From positions 62,001-126,000 of the forward strand of contig JAJQHY010000055.1 of assembly GCA_021199495.1 (NCBI GenBank): a stretch of DNA of 64,000 nt, written 5' to 3'. The stretch's first letter is position 1; every line of letters begins with the position of its first letter. The position numbers and the translations under genes are program-made. Source of the stretch: Lachnospiraceae bacterium. GTDB lineage: Bacteria > Bacillota > Clostridia > Lachnospirales > Lachnospiraceae. Below the pieces are notes generated by a model that saw nothing but the letters and a program-made list of their open reading frames with translations, did not search any database and was not told the DNA's origin. Shown here one piece after another: positions 36,723-45,959 of this stretch.

Positions 36723-38288
36723 TCAGTTTTCACCGATCATACGCTTCCTGGAAATCAGGACCACAGCGCAGGCTCCAACCGCGGCAAGTATCAGGATATA
36801 GGGAAGGCTGTCAAGGGAGAGACCGGTATTTACGTCTCCTGGCTTTTCATTGTAGATAATCAATTCATCATGATCATCTGTCTGTTCACCTGTATTTTCA
36901 TCTATAAGATCTATGCCGCCATCCAGATATCCATATGGATAATCTTCATCTTTTTGAACTATAGTGAATTTTTCTAATTCTCTAGTCCAGTTATCCTGAT
37001 CCTCAGTCGAAAGTGTGTATGAAGCAGTATATCCCTGAGAATCGCTTTCATACACTCTATATGACACCCCATAAGGAAGGTTCCAAAGCGTCAGCGACTC
37101 GCCATGCGCCAGAGAGAAGGTATAATAATAAGTTGTGTAATACCTTGTTTTTGTATCTGCAGCATAGTATCCTTCACTGCTTGTCTCCTTTGTATTCAGC
37201 CTCCTCAATTCCCCAAAATCAGATTCTCCATTATATAAGGAATAAATTATTCCTCTTCTGTCATCTTCAGGATCTGTTGGGTCAATATAGTTTGATTCAG
37301 ACTCTACACGCAACCCATCTCCCAAATTCAATTCGCCAGTATTTTTATCAGTTCTTGTTATAAGCGCCGTTCCATCCCAGTAATAACCTTCCGGAACCGT
37401 AAACTCCACCGTAATTTCGAATGAAGTATCGCCGGACCTGTCGCCCATATTACCGGTGACATTCTTTGTAATGGTCAAAGAGCCTGTTTCAGAGTAGTTA
37501 TTGATGTAATTAATTTTTTCAGTACTGGAAGCATCCGGCTCCGCCCCAGAATCCCCATCTCCGGAACCCTCAGCTTCTTCCCCGACATCTGTACCTTCGT
37601 CTCCTGTTTCTCCATCAATCACTATATCCTCGTCTTCCGATTCTGCATTGACATACACGATTCTGATAAATTTATCACTCTCCGGATCATTCTCATCATA
37701 ACTGGGATTATAGTACACCTTCACAACAAGGGTAATCTCGCCTGAATAATATGTGACTCCCAGGGTTTTACCGGTTACCTCCCTGAGCGTATAGGTATAG
37801 GTGCCCGGCTGTGTATATTGGGGAAGGGTTATTGTAAATGTACCTTCACCATCTTCGTCAGAGATTCCTAACAATGAACTTGCGCTGCCAGCAGTATAGG
37901 TTGCTGTGCCGACGACGGGATACAAAGTATCCGCCACATTATCACTTTCCAAATTATAATCTTCAGAATTTCTGCCATCCAGGGTCAGCTGTTTGTATTG
38001 ATCAGTCAGTGTATCGGGCACATCAAGGTCCGGCACATCAGCAGTAACCAATGCCGAATCCGACTCATCCACCCCGGACTTACCCGTCTGCACCAGATAA
38101 CACACCTCAGCCTGAGAATAACCGTAATAGCCATCCCCGAAATATTTCGTGATTGTAATAGAAGACTGGTCTGAATATGCAACAGCACTTTCTTCTGGAT
38201 CTTCATCCCCAGTATCCGCCAGCGCGGTCGTACTGAAACTCACCATCATAACCACAGCCAGTAACCATGTAAGAATTCGTTTCTTCAT
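36723..38288 (-). CDS. FctA-like pilin, 521 aa
   Basis: Sortase substrate with signal peptide 1-25 (MKKRILTWLLAVVMMVSFST...ALAD); the start at 38288 has GGGAGAG upstream. The first domain (about 30-230) ends in the streptococcal pilin isopeptide-linkage motif TYTYTLREVTGKTLGVTYY. After an acidic stretch, a second domain (about 265-480) opens SLTITKNVTGNMGDRSGD, with the candidate bond Lys. Sorting signal VNTGLSLDSLPYILIL and basic tail RKRMIGEN. Same layout as the 363-aa pilin two genes upstream, with larger domains. It could be a minor shaft pilin. Confidence 0.88.
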   Translation of the reverse strand: MKKRILTWLLAVVMMVSFSTTALADTGDEDPEESAVAYSDQSSITITKYFGDGYYGYSQAEVCYLVQTGKSGVDESDSALVTADVPDLDVPDTLTDQYKQLTLDGRNSEDYNLESDNVADTLYPVVGTATYTAGSASSLLGISDEDGEGTFTITLPQYTQPGTYTYTLREVTGKTLGVTYYSGEITLVVKVYYNPSYDENDPESDKFIRIVYVNAESEDEDIVIDGETGDEGTDVGEEAEGSGDGDSGAEPDASSTEKINYINNYSETGSLTITKNVTGNMGDRSGDTSFEITVEFTVPEGYYWDGTALITRTDKNTGELNLGDGLRVESESNYIDPTDPEDDRRGIIYSLYNGESDFGELRRLNTKETSSEGYYAADTKTRYYTTYYYTFSLAHGESLTLWNLPYGVSYRVYESDSQGYTASYTLSTEDQDNWTRELEKFTIVQKDEDYPYGYLDGGIDLIDENTGEQTDDHDELIIYNEKPGDVNTGLSLDSLPYILILAAVGACAVVLISRKRMIGEN

Positions 38289-38499
38289 TTCAATCTCTCC
38301 CATCATCTGTTGGCGAAGCTTTTCAAAGAGCAAAGAAAAGTGCACCAATATTTTGATTTCCCGGTGCTATGCACCATCTATCCGATCAAGAGCCCCTAGT
38401 ACCCGGCTCCTTTTATCCAATCCAGTCGGAATGAAAGCATTGATACATTCATTGCGTCACTCCTCATGCTCCACAATCTGATCGCATTTAAATCCACAA

Positions 38500-39258
38500 T
38501 CAGTACGGCACCATCCGCGCCAGCACCACTGTCCTCGCGTCCGTAAATTCCGAGGAGCAGGTCGACAGGGCCAGCACCTGCGCATTTGTGTCACTGCGAA
38601 GCGCTGTGATGGTATCCTCATGCAGGTACATCGCGTTCTCTTCTAAGAACTGCAAAAGTCCCTCTATGTCAGTCGCCCACCGGCTCGGGTCAAAAATCGC
38701 GTCCTCAGACGAGGCCACCAGCAGGACGGCAAAAATTTCCAGATTATAGCTGCGATCCGGCAAAATCAGCGTGCCGGTCGTGTTTTCATTGAAGAAGTCT
38801 TCATCTTCATATAAATCCAGGTCGCCGAACATCTTATGGTTCTCCATATGATGGCCGTAAATCAGGCAGTAGGCGTCCTGAAAATCCGTCGTGTTCGCCG
38901 GGTCTAAAAAAATGCTCCCGGCCAGGGCAAAGTTGCCATACACATCTGTATTGATGTAGCTTAAAATATTTTCCCCCTGTAAAATGGGGTAATCGATCGC
39001 CGTATTGTCCAGCGTGATCCAGGCACAAACATCCTCGTTGATTGCCAGCAGCTCCTCAAAAGAAGCCCCGCCCTCTTCGCTGTCCTCGCTGACCACCGGC
39101 TTGATTTTCAATAAATCCGCCTGCACATTGTCGGCCGCCGCGTACACCTGGTTATTATCCCAGAGCGCGTACGCCGCATACACGCCAAACAAAAGCAGTA
39201 CCAGTGTGACACCGAACGTCATCAGGGAGTCCAACAGTTTTAAAATTTTTCCCGCCAT
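38500..39258 (-). CDS. Class B sortase, pilus polymerising type
   Basis: Transpeptidase of 252 aa with an N-terminal membrane anchor (about 12-32) and an exterior catalytic domain. Residues: His136/His137 (YGHHMEN), Cys234 (LALSTCSSEF) and Arg242 (DARTVVLARM), the class B pattern. In the streptococcal FCT loci a class B sortase (SrtC2 type) polymerises FctA; gene order here is the same. It most likely joins the pilins sharing TG(I/L)xLDSLPY. A hairpin precedes it. Confidence 0.93.
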   Translation of the reverse strand: MAGKILKLLDSLMTFGVTLVLLLFGVYAAYALWDNNQVYAAADNVQADLLKIKPVVSEDSEEGGASFEELLAINEDVCAWITLDNTAIDYPILQGENILSYINTDVYGNFALAGSIFLDPANTTDFQDAYCLIYGHHMENHKMFGDLDLYEDEDFFNENTTGTLILPDRSYNLEIFAVLLVASSEDAIFDPSRWATDIEGLLQFLEENAMYLHEDTITALRSDTNAQVLALSTCSSEFTDARTVVLARMVPY

Positions 39259-39278
39259 ATCCGCTCCCTTTAAAATGA

Positions 39279-39306
39279 GTGAGGGTGGACGGAAGCCGCC
39301 CTCACA
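39279..39306 (-). promoter_or_regulatory. Strong hairpin between major pilin and sortase genes
   Basis: GTGAGGGNGG pairs with CCNCCCTCAC around a 7-nt loop. It lies in the 166-bp gap before the sortase start and is followed by a weak TCATTTT. It would reduce read-through or protect the upstream pilin mRNA, giving far more pilin than sortase. Confidence 0.5.
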
Positions 39307-39424
39307 AGGTATTACTTAAACTTCAATCAAAACTCTTTTGGTTTCGCTTTCATTCCGTTGCCTGAATATTTCGTATGCCTGCAGAATAAAAGCTTCAACC
39401 GATTAATTCATCTAATGGCTCAGA

Positions 39425-40516
39425 TTAGAATCTGTTGTCCAGACGTCTTCTGGAGATCATGACCACAACGCCAGCTGCAACAACGATGAGCATCAGGATG
39501 TAGGGAAGGCTGTCGAGGGAGATACCGGTGTCTGGCTCTCCATCGTACTCATTAGTTACTGTTGTATCAGATGTTGCGTTAGAAGTTATAGTGCCAGACA
39601 CTGAAGTATCATAAGTTACTTCATAGCTTCCTACCGATCCACCAGCAGCTACTTCAGTTCCGCCATTGCCGGTCAACTCCACAACTGTATAACCTACATT
39701 TTCAGGAAGATTCGTAATGGTTATATACTGTCCGCTGTACAGGCTGAAATCATAATAATAATCATAATCTTGGCCATTATCCGCTGCCGTCAAACTCACG
39801 GTTTCCCCATTAATCATTACATTCTGTCCGTTCCAAGTCTTCCCGTTCGGTGTATTGAACTCCACTCTGAAGTAAAACACATTATCCGAGCTTGTATCTC
39901 CATATGCACCTGTTACCGTTTTAGTGATTTTTAAAGAACCAGATTTATATTCATTTTCTATAACATCAGTCTTTGTTCCACCCACAGAACTTTTTCGAAT
40001 ATCGGTCGTAACAGTTAAGCCACCTGTTGGAAGGTTATCATCATCCAGTACATTCATTACATACACAATAAGATAATACGTATCAGAGCTATATGTAACA
40101 CCGGCGGTAGAGCCAACATACTCTTTCAGAGTATATGTATATGTACCTACTTTAGTATACTCAGGCAATCCAATTGTGAATGTTCCAGTTGTAGTCGAAA
40201 CAGCACTTTGAATCTCAACAGAAGAAACCACAATCTCATTAGATTCAACCTGTATAGATGCGGTTGTATCCGTATCAAGATTAAGGGATGCAGAAACTGT
40301 TGCAGAACTATCTTCTGAAATATCGACATCACCTACCTGAACCAAATAGAATGTCTCTGTCGGTGCCGTTCCACTTATTGTATAGCTCTTGGTCAAAGTA
40401 ACTGTTCCAGTGCCATCAGCACTAACACCAGTCTGCACAGAAGCCGCCAGCGCCGTGACACTCAGGCTCAGCATCATGACTACCGCCAACATCAGTGACA
40501 AAATTTTCTTCTTCAT
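39425..40516 (-). CDS. Major pilin, FctA-like, 363 aa
   Basis: Likely shaft subunit. Signal peptide 1-25 (ends TALAA). Domain 1 (about 28-190) has VTLTKSYTISGTAPTETFYL with the isopeptide Lys and the linkage motif TYTYTLKEYVGSTAGVTYSS. Domain 2 (about 195-325) opens SLKITKTVTGAYGDTSSD and ends TTVTNEYDG with the bond Asn. Sorting signal PDTGISLDSLPYILML, hydrophobic helix and RRRLDNRF. It is more AT-rich than the flanking core genes. A long structured leader precedes it. Confidence 0.9.
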   Translation of the reverse strand: MKKKILSLMLAVVMMLSLSVTALAASVQTGVSADGTGTVTLTKSYTISGTAPTETFYLVQVGDVDISEDSSATVSASLNLDTDTTASIQVESNEIVVSSVEIQSAVSTTTGTFTIGLPEYTKVGTYTYTLKEYVGSTAGVTYSSDTYYLIVYVMNVLDDDNLPTGGLTVTTDIRKSSVGGTKTDVIENEYKSGSLKITKTVTGAYGDTSSDNVFYFRVEFNTPNGKTWNGQNVMINGETVSLTAADNGQDYDYYYDFSLYSGQYITITNLPENVGYTVVELTGNGGTEVAAGGSVGSYEVTYDTSVSGTITSNATSDTTVTNEYDGEPDTGISLDSLPYILMLIVVAAGVVVMISRRRLDNRF

Positions 40517-40554
40517 TTTGAGTCTCCTTTTAAAATCGTTTTGTTTTTATGCGC

Positions 40555-40650
40555 TGTGATACGGATGTTTCAAAGACCGGGAAGGGACGTCCGGGCGGGT
40601 TTCCCTTTCCTGATTGGACATTCTTTCCGTCTTTGCTGCGCCGTATCACA
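40555..40650 (-). promoter_or_regulatory. 96-nt leader stem-loop upstream of the major pilin
   Basis: The outer arms TGTGATACGG (40555-40564) and CCGTATCACA (40641-40650) are perfect; inside, CAAAGAC (40571-40577) pairs with GTCTTTG (40629-40635), and GGAAGGGA (40580-40587) with TCCCTTTCC (40602-40610, one bulge). It sits within the 235-bp gap between the SipA-like gene and the pilin, about 40 nt before the pilin start. It does not match a riboswitch class I know. Confidence 0.6.
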
Positions 40651-40751
40651 TATAACCCCCTCGAAGAAATGAAAGGGTGATTACCAAATTGATTGAAGCG
40701 GATGTACCGCTGCAGTTATCACGGCTTTTTGCGGTTATTCAAAGAGCGCTG

Positions 40752-41441
40752 TCAGATGCTGCGTCGCCGCAGGATTGTAATGACCTTGCCCTCGACGTCT
40801 TTTAAGGAAATCGCGCCGTAGTCGCGGCTGTCTGTGCCGTTCGTGCGGTAGTCGCAGAGGATAAACACGCAGTTTTCCGGTACGGTGAAGGGATAGGAAA
40901 TTCCGTCCTTCGCATAGGTGGAGAAAAGGATTTCTCCGGTCTGCGCAGTGCCGTTGACAATGAGCGTTCCGCTGTCCCCCATCGAGACAACATCGCCCGC
41001 CCGGGCGACCACGCGGCCGATTTTCAACTCCCCGTCGACTTCGTAGACCACCACATCATTTTTGCTGTAGCTACTCTGCAGTCGATAGGTGATCACCAGA
41101 TCCCCCGCCTCCATCGTCGGAAACATGCTTTCATCCGGCATCTGCGTGATCAGCAGAAACTGCGTCAGCATAAGCCACCCGACAATGACGATCGCCAGCG
41201 CCCGCAGTGCCAGACTGATATAGCCTTTGCGGACTTCGACGCCGATGCGACGTTTGCGAATGATCTGCGCCGCGGTTAAAGGCTCGCCAGTCTTGCCAGA
41301 TTTCCTTACCTTTGGAAGCTTGCCGGAAGTGGAAGACTTATCATTTCGGCGGTTTCCTGCCTGACGGGCGATTATGGACGGTTCATCCAATGGAACCTCC
41401 TGCAGTTGCCAGTTGTTCAATGCCTCATCATTCCTGGTCAT
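40752..41441 (-). CDS. SipA-like signal peptidase homologue of the pilus locus
   Basis: S26 family protein of 229 aa with a long basic cytoplasmic N-terminus (1-72), one membrane helix (about 75-98) and the exterior domain. Box B DESMFPTM keeps Ser105; box E is CDYRTNGTDSRDYG. Box D reads KIGRVVARAGD, so the position of the catalytic Lys (VKR in true peptidases) is Gly142. Streptococcal SipA also lacks the dyad, with Gly at the lysine position, and is needed for pilus polymerisation. Its place before the major pilin matches that locus. It may be an inactive chaperone-like partner; Lys140 two residues earlier is an alternative base. Confidence 0.9.
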   Translation of the reverse strand: MTRNDEALNNWQLQEVPLDEPSIIARQAGNRRNDKSSTSGKLPKVRKSGKTGEPLTAAQIIRKRRIGVEVRKGYISLALRALAIVIVGWLMLTQFLLITQMPDESMFPTMEAGDLVITYRLQSSYSKNDVVVYEVDGELKIGRVVARAGDVVSMGDSGTLIVNGTAQTGEILFSTYAKDGISYPFTVPENCVFILCDYRTNGTDSRDYGAISLKDVEGKVITILRRRSI

Positions 41442-41832
41442 TGTGCCGCCCTTCGCTGCGCTGCAGCTGCCGCAGACGCGCTGCCAGCTTCTCGTATTCA
41501 GCCTTCACGGTTTTCAGAGTCCGGCGGTATTTCTCCACCTTTTCGGAAGCTGCCTCGGCGTACTCCTCCAGCTGCAGGTCATGCCTTGCCCGCTCCGCGA
41601 TCAGCGCCGCCTCGTACAGCGAATTCAGCTCGTCCAGCTTTTTCCAGACATCCGCCTCGTCGACCCCGCCGACCATGGCGCGCTTAAATTTCACCGTTTT
41701 CAGCCATTCCAGCATCTTTTCATGCTCTGCGTTCTGCGGCTCCATTTCGGAAATCCCCTCCGGGAGGCTTGCCGCCTCCCGTCCGGGCCGCCGCTTGATC
41801 TGGCGATCTTTCTGTTTATTCTTCATTGCCAT
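41428..41832 (-). CDS. Coiled-coil protein of the pilus operon, 134 aa
   Basis: Cytoplasmic protein without a signal peptide. The basic N-terminus is followed by KFKRAMVGGVDEADVWKKLD and a long charged helix (about 70-132) with heptad character. The GGVDEADVWKKLDELN stretch recalls the N-terminal part of DivIVA/GpsB-like proteins, suggesting a role in placing the pilus machine at the membrane or division site (inference). ATG 41832 is taken; an in-frame TTG lies 2 codons upstream. The 3' end overlaps the SipA-like gene by 14 bp, and it starts 15 bp after the adhesin stop. No family name known to me. Confidence 0.75.
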   Translation of the reverse strand: MAMKNKQKDRQIKRRPGREAASLPEGISEMEPQNAEHEKMLEWLKTVKFKRAMVGGVDEADVWKKLDELNSLYEAALIAERARHDLQLEEYAEAASEKVEKYRRTLKTVKAEYEKLAARLRQLQRSEGRHNDQE

Positions 41833-41847
41833 ATTCAATTCTCTGGC

Positions 41848-44800
41848 TTACAGAAGCCTTCTGCGTCTGCCAAACAGCACCACGCCGCCAAGGACTGCCA
41901 CACCCGCCAGCATGAGGAGGTAGGGGAGGGAGTCGAGGTCAATTCCAGTGTCGGGGTCAATGTCATAGTCGTTGATTACCAGAATGGCATCGTAGTCCGC
42001 ACTGACCGTTATATCAGCCTTGCCATTTGTATAGTTAACTTCCTGATACGCTCCGTCTGTTTTATTGAAATAATACGTGCCATTATCATTGATCAACGAC
42101 CCGTAAAGGACTGTTACTGTATAGCCACTGTTATTGGTTTCTGATAATGTGATTGTTGAGCCTATACCAGCAGAGATATTTTCCTGCTTTTCACCATCGC
42201 TCAACTCAAAACCGCCAGTCACAAGTTCATTCGAATTTGCATCAGTCAAACTAAAAGAAAACTTTTTGGTTTCGTCACCCATATTGCCGGTGACTTCCTT
42301 GATAACGGTGATGGTCGTATTTTTCAGGCTGTTTGTGATGGTAACTTCCGCATCCTTGCCAAGAAGGATTTCACCATCTGAGCCTTCCACTTTTCCATCA
42401 ATTGAATAGGTTCCACTCACCAACGTCTTTGTATATTCAGCCGAATAGGTATCTGTATCCAGATATTCATCACTTACCAATTCTGTCACACGGAAACTCG
42501 TTCCTGACAGAATTTGTGTCAGCACAACTGTATAACCTACCGGCACACCCGACACAATTCCATTTGTTGTAGTTCCGCAAACCACTGCAGTTGTTCCACT
42601 GCTCGTCAGAGTACCTTCGTTGTTGTAATAAAAATACTCTGTCGTTGTGCTGTCGCCATTAGTCGTATATTTCACCAGATAATAGCTTCCAGAATAATCC
42701 GCAAGGTAACCGTCCTGATCCTCCAACTCAATATAGAAGCTGAATGTGTCATCGGATGTCTGGCCGGAAGTCATTTCCTTTGTGATACGAAGTTCCCGGC
42801 TGTTTGCAGCGGAGCAGTTGTTTGTAAATGTCACCAGGTAACGGTTTTGTACCTTTGCGACAGAAGACTGGGCGACTCCTTCCGTTTCCTCTATCTGATC
42901 ACCATAATCATCATAACCATAAACTGCCGTATGATTCACCAGAACCGTGTCATAATATTCTGATTCCACACCGACTTCAGCCACATAATACAATCGATTC
43001 ATCTGCAGTCCAGAAATAGTGGCAGTTTCACCGGGTTTCAGATAAAATACGTAATATGTTGTGCCATTGTACGTTACTTCAGTCAAAGAAGTTAATGTGC
43101 TTGTATTTCCTGAGTTATCTGTTTTAGTAACCGTTATGTTTTCCGTACTCATCAGAGAATTGGTTAACTGTACATATGAAGAGCTATACGTCTGATTTCC
43201 GCTTGCATCTGTCGAAGCGACTTCCTGCAAATACACCTGGAATGCAAACTCCACATCTGCATAATTTTCCTTGTCAGTATTGGAAAGTTCTTTTTTTACC
43301 TGAATTCCACTCTCTTCAATAATCGGAAGATTGAATTTCATATGCAGGTTGGAAGCACCGGCGCCGCGCTCCATATAAAACATTTTAAGCGTGTGTGCTG
43401 TATAGTCTGCAAAGGTATCACCATCAAAATACTCATTCACCAATGAATCATCCCAGGCGGTTCCGTCCGGGAAGACACCAGCTTCTTTAAACATGGCTTT
43501 AATTGTTGTATTCTGTACATCAGCAACACCATCATTGTCTATATCGCCCAATTCTACATGAACGACTCCTGTTGCAAAATCAATATAGCCGGAATGTGCA
43601 TCATGTATGCCGCCAATATCCAGAACCAGCACATCATCAATGTAAACCCAAAGATCATCATCCCCGTTGAACTCATATCTCATATCAACCATTTCACCAG
43701 CTGATTCCACCTTGCCATTTTCCGGCTGATAAAATTCTGCTTCCAGATACATTCCGAACTCATAATCATTCGTTCCCTGGGTTTTATAAAGGTTCTCGTC
43801 ATAACGATCATCACTTTCGGTTAATGCATTCCCATCCTCATCATAGAGATTCGTATTTGTGGAGAAACCACCATTCACAATAGCGTTATATGGCATAAAG
43901 TTGCCACGCATATAAAAATATGATTCCTCATTGCTGGGCGTTCCGATCTGTTCATACACCGTGAAGTTGCTACTGCTTCCCAGATAAGCATAATTTTCAA
44001 AGCTGCTGTACTCAAGATAGCCGGTCTCTTCATAGGTACTTTCCAGGAACAGATAATTTACTTCTGTTCCTCCGCTGAACAATTCTGCTAAAGAAATCCC
44101 ATTTGCTGTCACAGGATAGCCATCATTTCCCAGCACTCTTCGAAGAAGGTTTTGTGTTACTCCACCATTATTTGTGTAATAATCACCTCCTATTATCGAA
44201 TCATAACTGCTACTGCCAGATGTAAGCTGAGCTGCAGCATAATAATCTATCATTCGTATAGTGATACCCATAGATTCGCTGTCAACCGTTTCAACTGTAG
44301 TCAATGTATCCTTGGTATATATCAGATACACATTTACCGTATTATCTGTTTTCTGACTTCCGTTACTATCTGTCCACTTATACCAGTCTCCGCTATAATA
44401 ATTCCATCCGTTGTTATAACTGATATCTGTAGCTGTTGTTCCCTCCACTGAATCCAAGTGTGCCGTTACATAATAATATCCCGATTTTCCGTTATATGTT
44501 TTTCCAACTACATCCAGTCCATCCTCGCCATTACTTCCAGAATCAGTTAAACTTCCAGTACCAGATACCGTCTGACTCCCGGAAATTCCTAATGCTTCAG
44601 ATATATCATTTCCACTCTCATCATAAAAATATAGGACAGCTTTCTTTGTCTGTATATTGGACGTCCACGTAACTGTATATGTCGAAAAGCTTTCCACTTC
44701 GAATTCTGCCGTTACTGCTTCATTTCCCACTGTCACAGTGCCGTCAGTCTCATCTGCCACATCAGCCACAGTCTGCACTTCGATACTACCATTATCACTT

Positions 44801-45813
44801 TCAGCCAGATGTTGCACCGCTAAAGAATCTGTGTCCATATCCTCGTCCAGGAGAGACGCTTCCACATTCATCTTCACAGTTACAGATCCCTGCTCGGGTT
44901 CAATTTTATTACCGTCAGCACCAAAGAAGCTTATATCCAGAGCAACAAATCCATCATATTCTATTCCGCTCTCTTCCAACGCCGCTTCCGCTTCACTGTA
45001 CTGATCCGCAGTTTCGTCATCAGCGCTCAGAAGTGTAACGGTCATGGTCGTACCTGCCGGAAAAACACCCACCTCTGCGGTTGCTTCCACTGTGATGCCG
45101 TCTACTGTCACGGTCTCACTGTATCCACTTTCTTCCGAAGGATCTGTTTTGGCAGCCGCCTCAGACACAATCTTTGTACTTTCTTTTGAAGAAGTCTCTG
45201 TCACAGCAGAAGACTGCTCCGCTGTGTCTGTCTCAACAGTCTCTGCGACTTCTCCCGTCCCGTCTTCTTCAACAGTCTCCGCAACAGTTTCATCCGCTTC
45301 TGCCTCTGTGCTGTTATCAACGGATGTCTCCATAACGGTTCCATTTACTTCCGCAGTACTTTCAGCAGAATTCTCCGCAGCAGTTTCTTCCGTTTCTGTC
45401 TGAACCTCTTCTGGTGCCTGTTCTGTCACATCTTCTGCGTTTTCGGCTTCCGTGGTCTCGTACGTTGTTTCAGCAGTCCCAGACCCTTCCGTTGTTTCAG
45501 TTTCCGTGACTTCCTCAACCGTATCATCAGCCGCAGTCTCATCCTCTTCATCTGTTTCGGTTTCCGCGACTTCCTCAACCGTCTCATCGGCTTTGGTCTC
45601 GTCCGGGGTTTCAGCGGTCTCAGCCTCGTCTGCTGTTTCAGCGGCTTCGGTCTCGTCTGTCTCTGCGATTTCAACAGCTTCCACTGTCACATCAGACTCC
45701 GCCTCCGCTGTTACATTTGCGGAGATGACACTGCTTCCCAGCAAAGCCAGGCAGAGCAATAAGCTCAACCCCTTCTTCATCCGGCCTTTTCCCGCCAAAA
45801 GCTTATGTATCAT
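41848..45813 (-). CDS. Large pilus tip adhesin with fibro-slime/PA14-like and Cna-B-like domains
   Basis: Surface protein of 1321 aa, first gene of the pilus operon. Signal region 1-37; Thr/Glu-rich stalk (about 40-225); a middle region with MucBP/MBG-like strands; a fibro-slime/PA14-like carbohydrate-binding domain (about 630-830: DMRYEFNGDDDLWVYIDDVL, DIGGIHDAHSGYIDF). Three Cna-B/FctA-like domains start near 835, 1005 and 1155 (VKKELSNT, ITKEMTSGQ, VIKEVTGNMGD). Sorting signal PDTGIDLDSLPYLLML and tail RRRRLL. Corresponds to Cpa of streptococcal FCT loci by position and size. No thioester motif was recognised. Confidence 0.88.
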   Translation of the reverse strand: MIHKLLAGKGRMKKGLSLLLCLALLGSSVISANVTAEAESDVTVEAVEIAETDETEAAETADEAETAETPDETKADETVEEVAETETDEEDETAADDTVEEVTETETTEGSGTAETTYETTEAENAEDVTEQAPEEVQTETEETAAENSAESTAEVNGTVMETSVDNSTEAEADETVAETVEEDGTGEVAETVETDTAEQSSAVTETSSKESTKIVSEAAAKTDPSEESGYSETVTVDGITVEATAEVGVFPAGTTMTVTLLSADDETADQYSEAEAALEESGIEYDGFVALDISFFGADGNKIEPEQGSVTVKMNVEASLLDEDMDTDSLAVQHLAESDNGSIEVQTVADVADETDGTVTVGNEAVTAEFEVESFSTYTVTWTSNIQTKKAVLYFYDESGNDISEALGISGSQTVSGTGSLTDSGSNGEDGLDVVGKTYNGKSGYYYVTAHLDSVEGTTATDISYNNGWNYYSGDWYKWTDSNGSQKTDNTVNVYLIYTKDTLTTVETVDSESMGITIRMIDYYAAAQLTSGSSSYDSIIGGDYYTNNGGVTQNLLRRVLGNDGYPVTANGISLAELFSGGTEVNYLFLESTYEETGYLEYSSFENYAYLGSSSNFTVYEQIGTPSNEESYFYMRGNFMPYNAIVNGGFSTNTNLYDEDGNALTESDDRYDENLYKTQGTNDYEFGMYLEAEFYQPENGKVESAGEMVDMRYEFNGDDDLWVYIDDVLVLDIGGIHDAHSGYIDFATGVVHVELGDIDNDGVADVQNTTIKAMFKEAGVFPDGTAWDDSLVNEYFDGDTFADYTAHTLKMFYMERGAGASNLHMKFNLPIIEESGIQVKKELSNTDKENYADVEFAFQVYLQEVASTDASGNQTYSSSYVQLTNSLMSTENITVTKTDNSGNTSTLTSLTEVTYNGTTYYVFYLKPGETATISGLQMNRLYYVAEVGVESEYYDTVLVNHTAVYGYDDYGDQIEETEGVAQSSVAKVQNRYLVTFTNNCSAANSRELRITKEMTSGQTSDDTFSFYIELEDQDGYLADYSGSYYLVKYTTNGDSTTTEYFYYNNEGTLTSSGTTAVVCGTTTNGIVSGVPVGYTVVLTQILSGTSFRVTELVSDEYLDTDTYSAEYTKTLVSGTYSIDGKVEGSDGEILLGKDAEVTITNSLKNTTITVIKEVTGNMGDETKKFSFSLTDANSNELVTGGFELSDGEKQENISAGIGSTITLSETNNSGYTVTVLYGSLINDNGTYYFNKTDGAYQEVNYTNGKADITVSADYDAILVINDYDIDPDTGIDLDSLPYLLMLAGVAVLGGVVLFGRRRRLL

Positions 45814-45959
45814 AAGAAATACCTCCTGCTGCTAAATATTTGTTGTATCCTTATTTTCTATTGAAACATTCAAACGGACGGTTCCGTCCTGAATTGAAAT
45901 GTTACTGTCTGCGTTTGTCTTCTGCATTGAACTGCAGCCACTGTGTCAGCTTCTTCCTG

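Noticed and set aside
40555..40650. Pilin leader as a c-di-GMP riboswitch
   Set aside because: The pairing is a single long hairpin, and the conserved bases of class I or II c-di-GMP aptamers are not seen.
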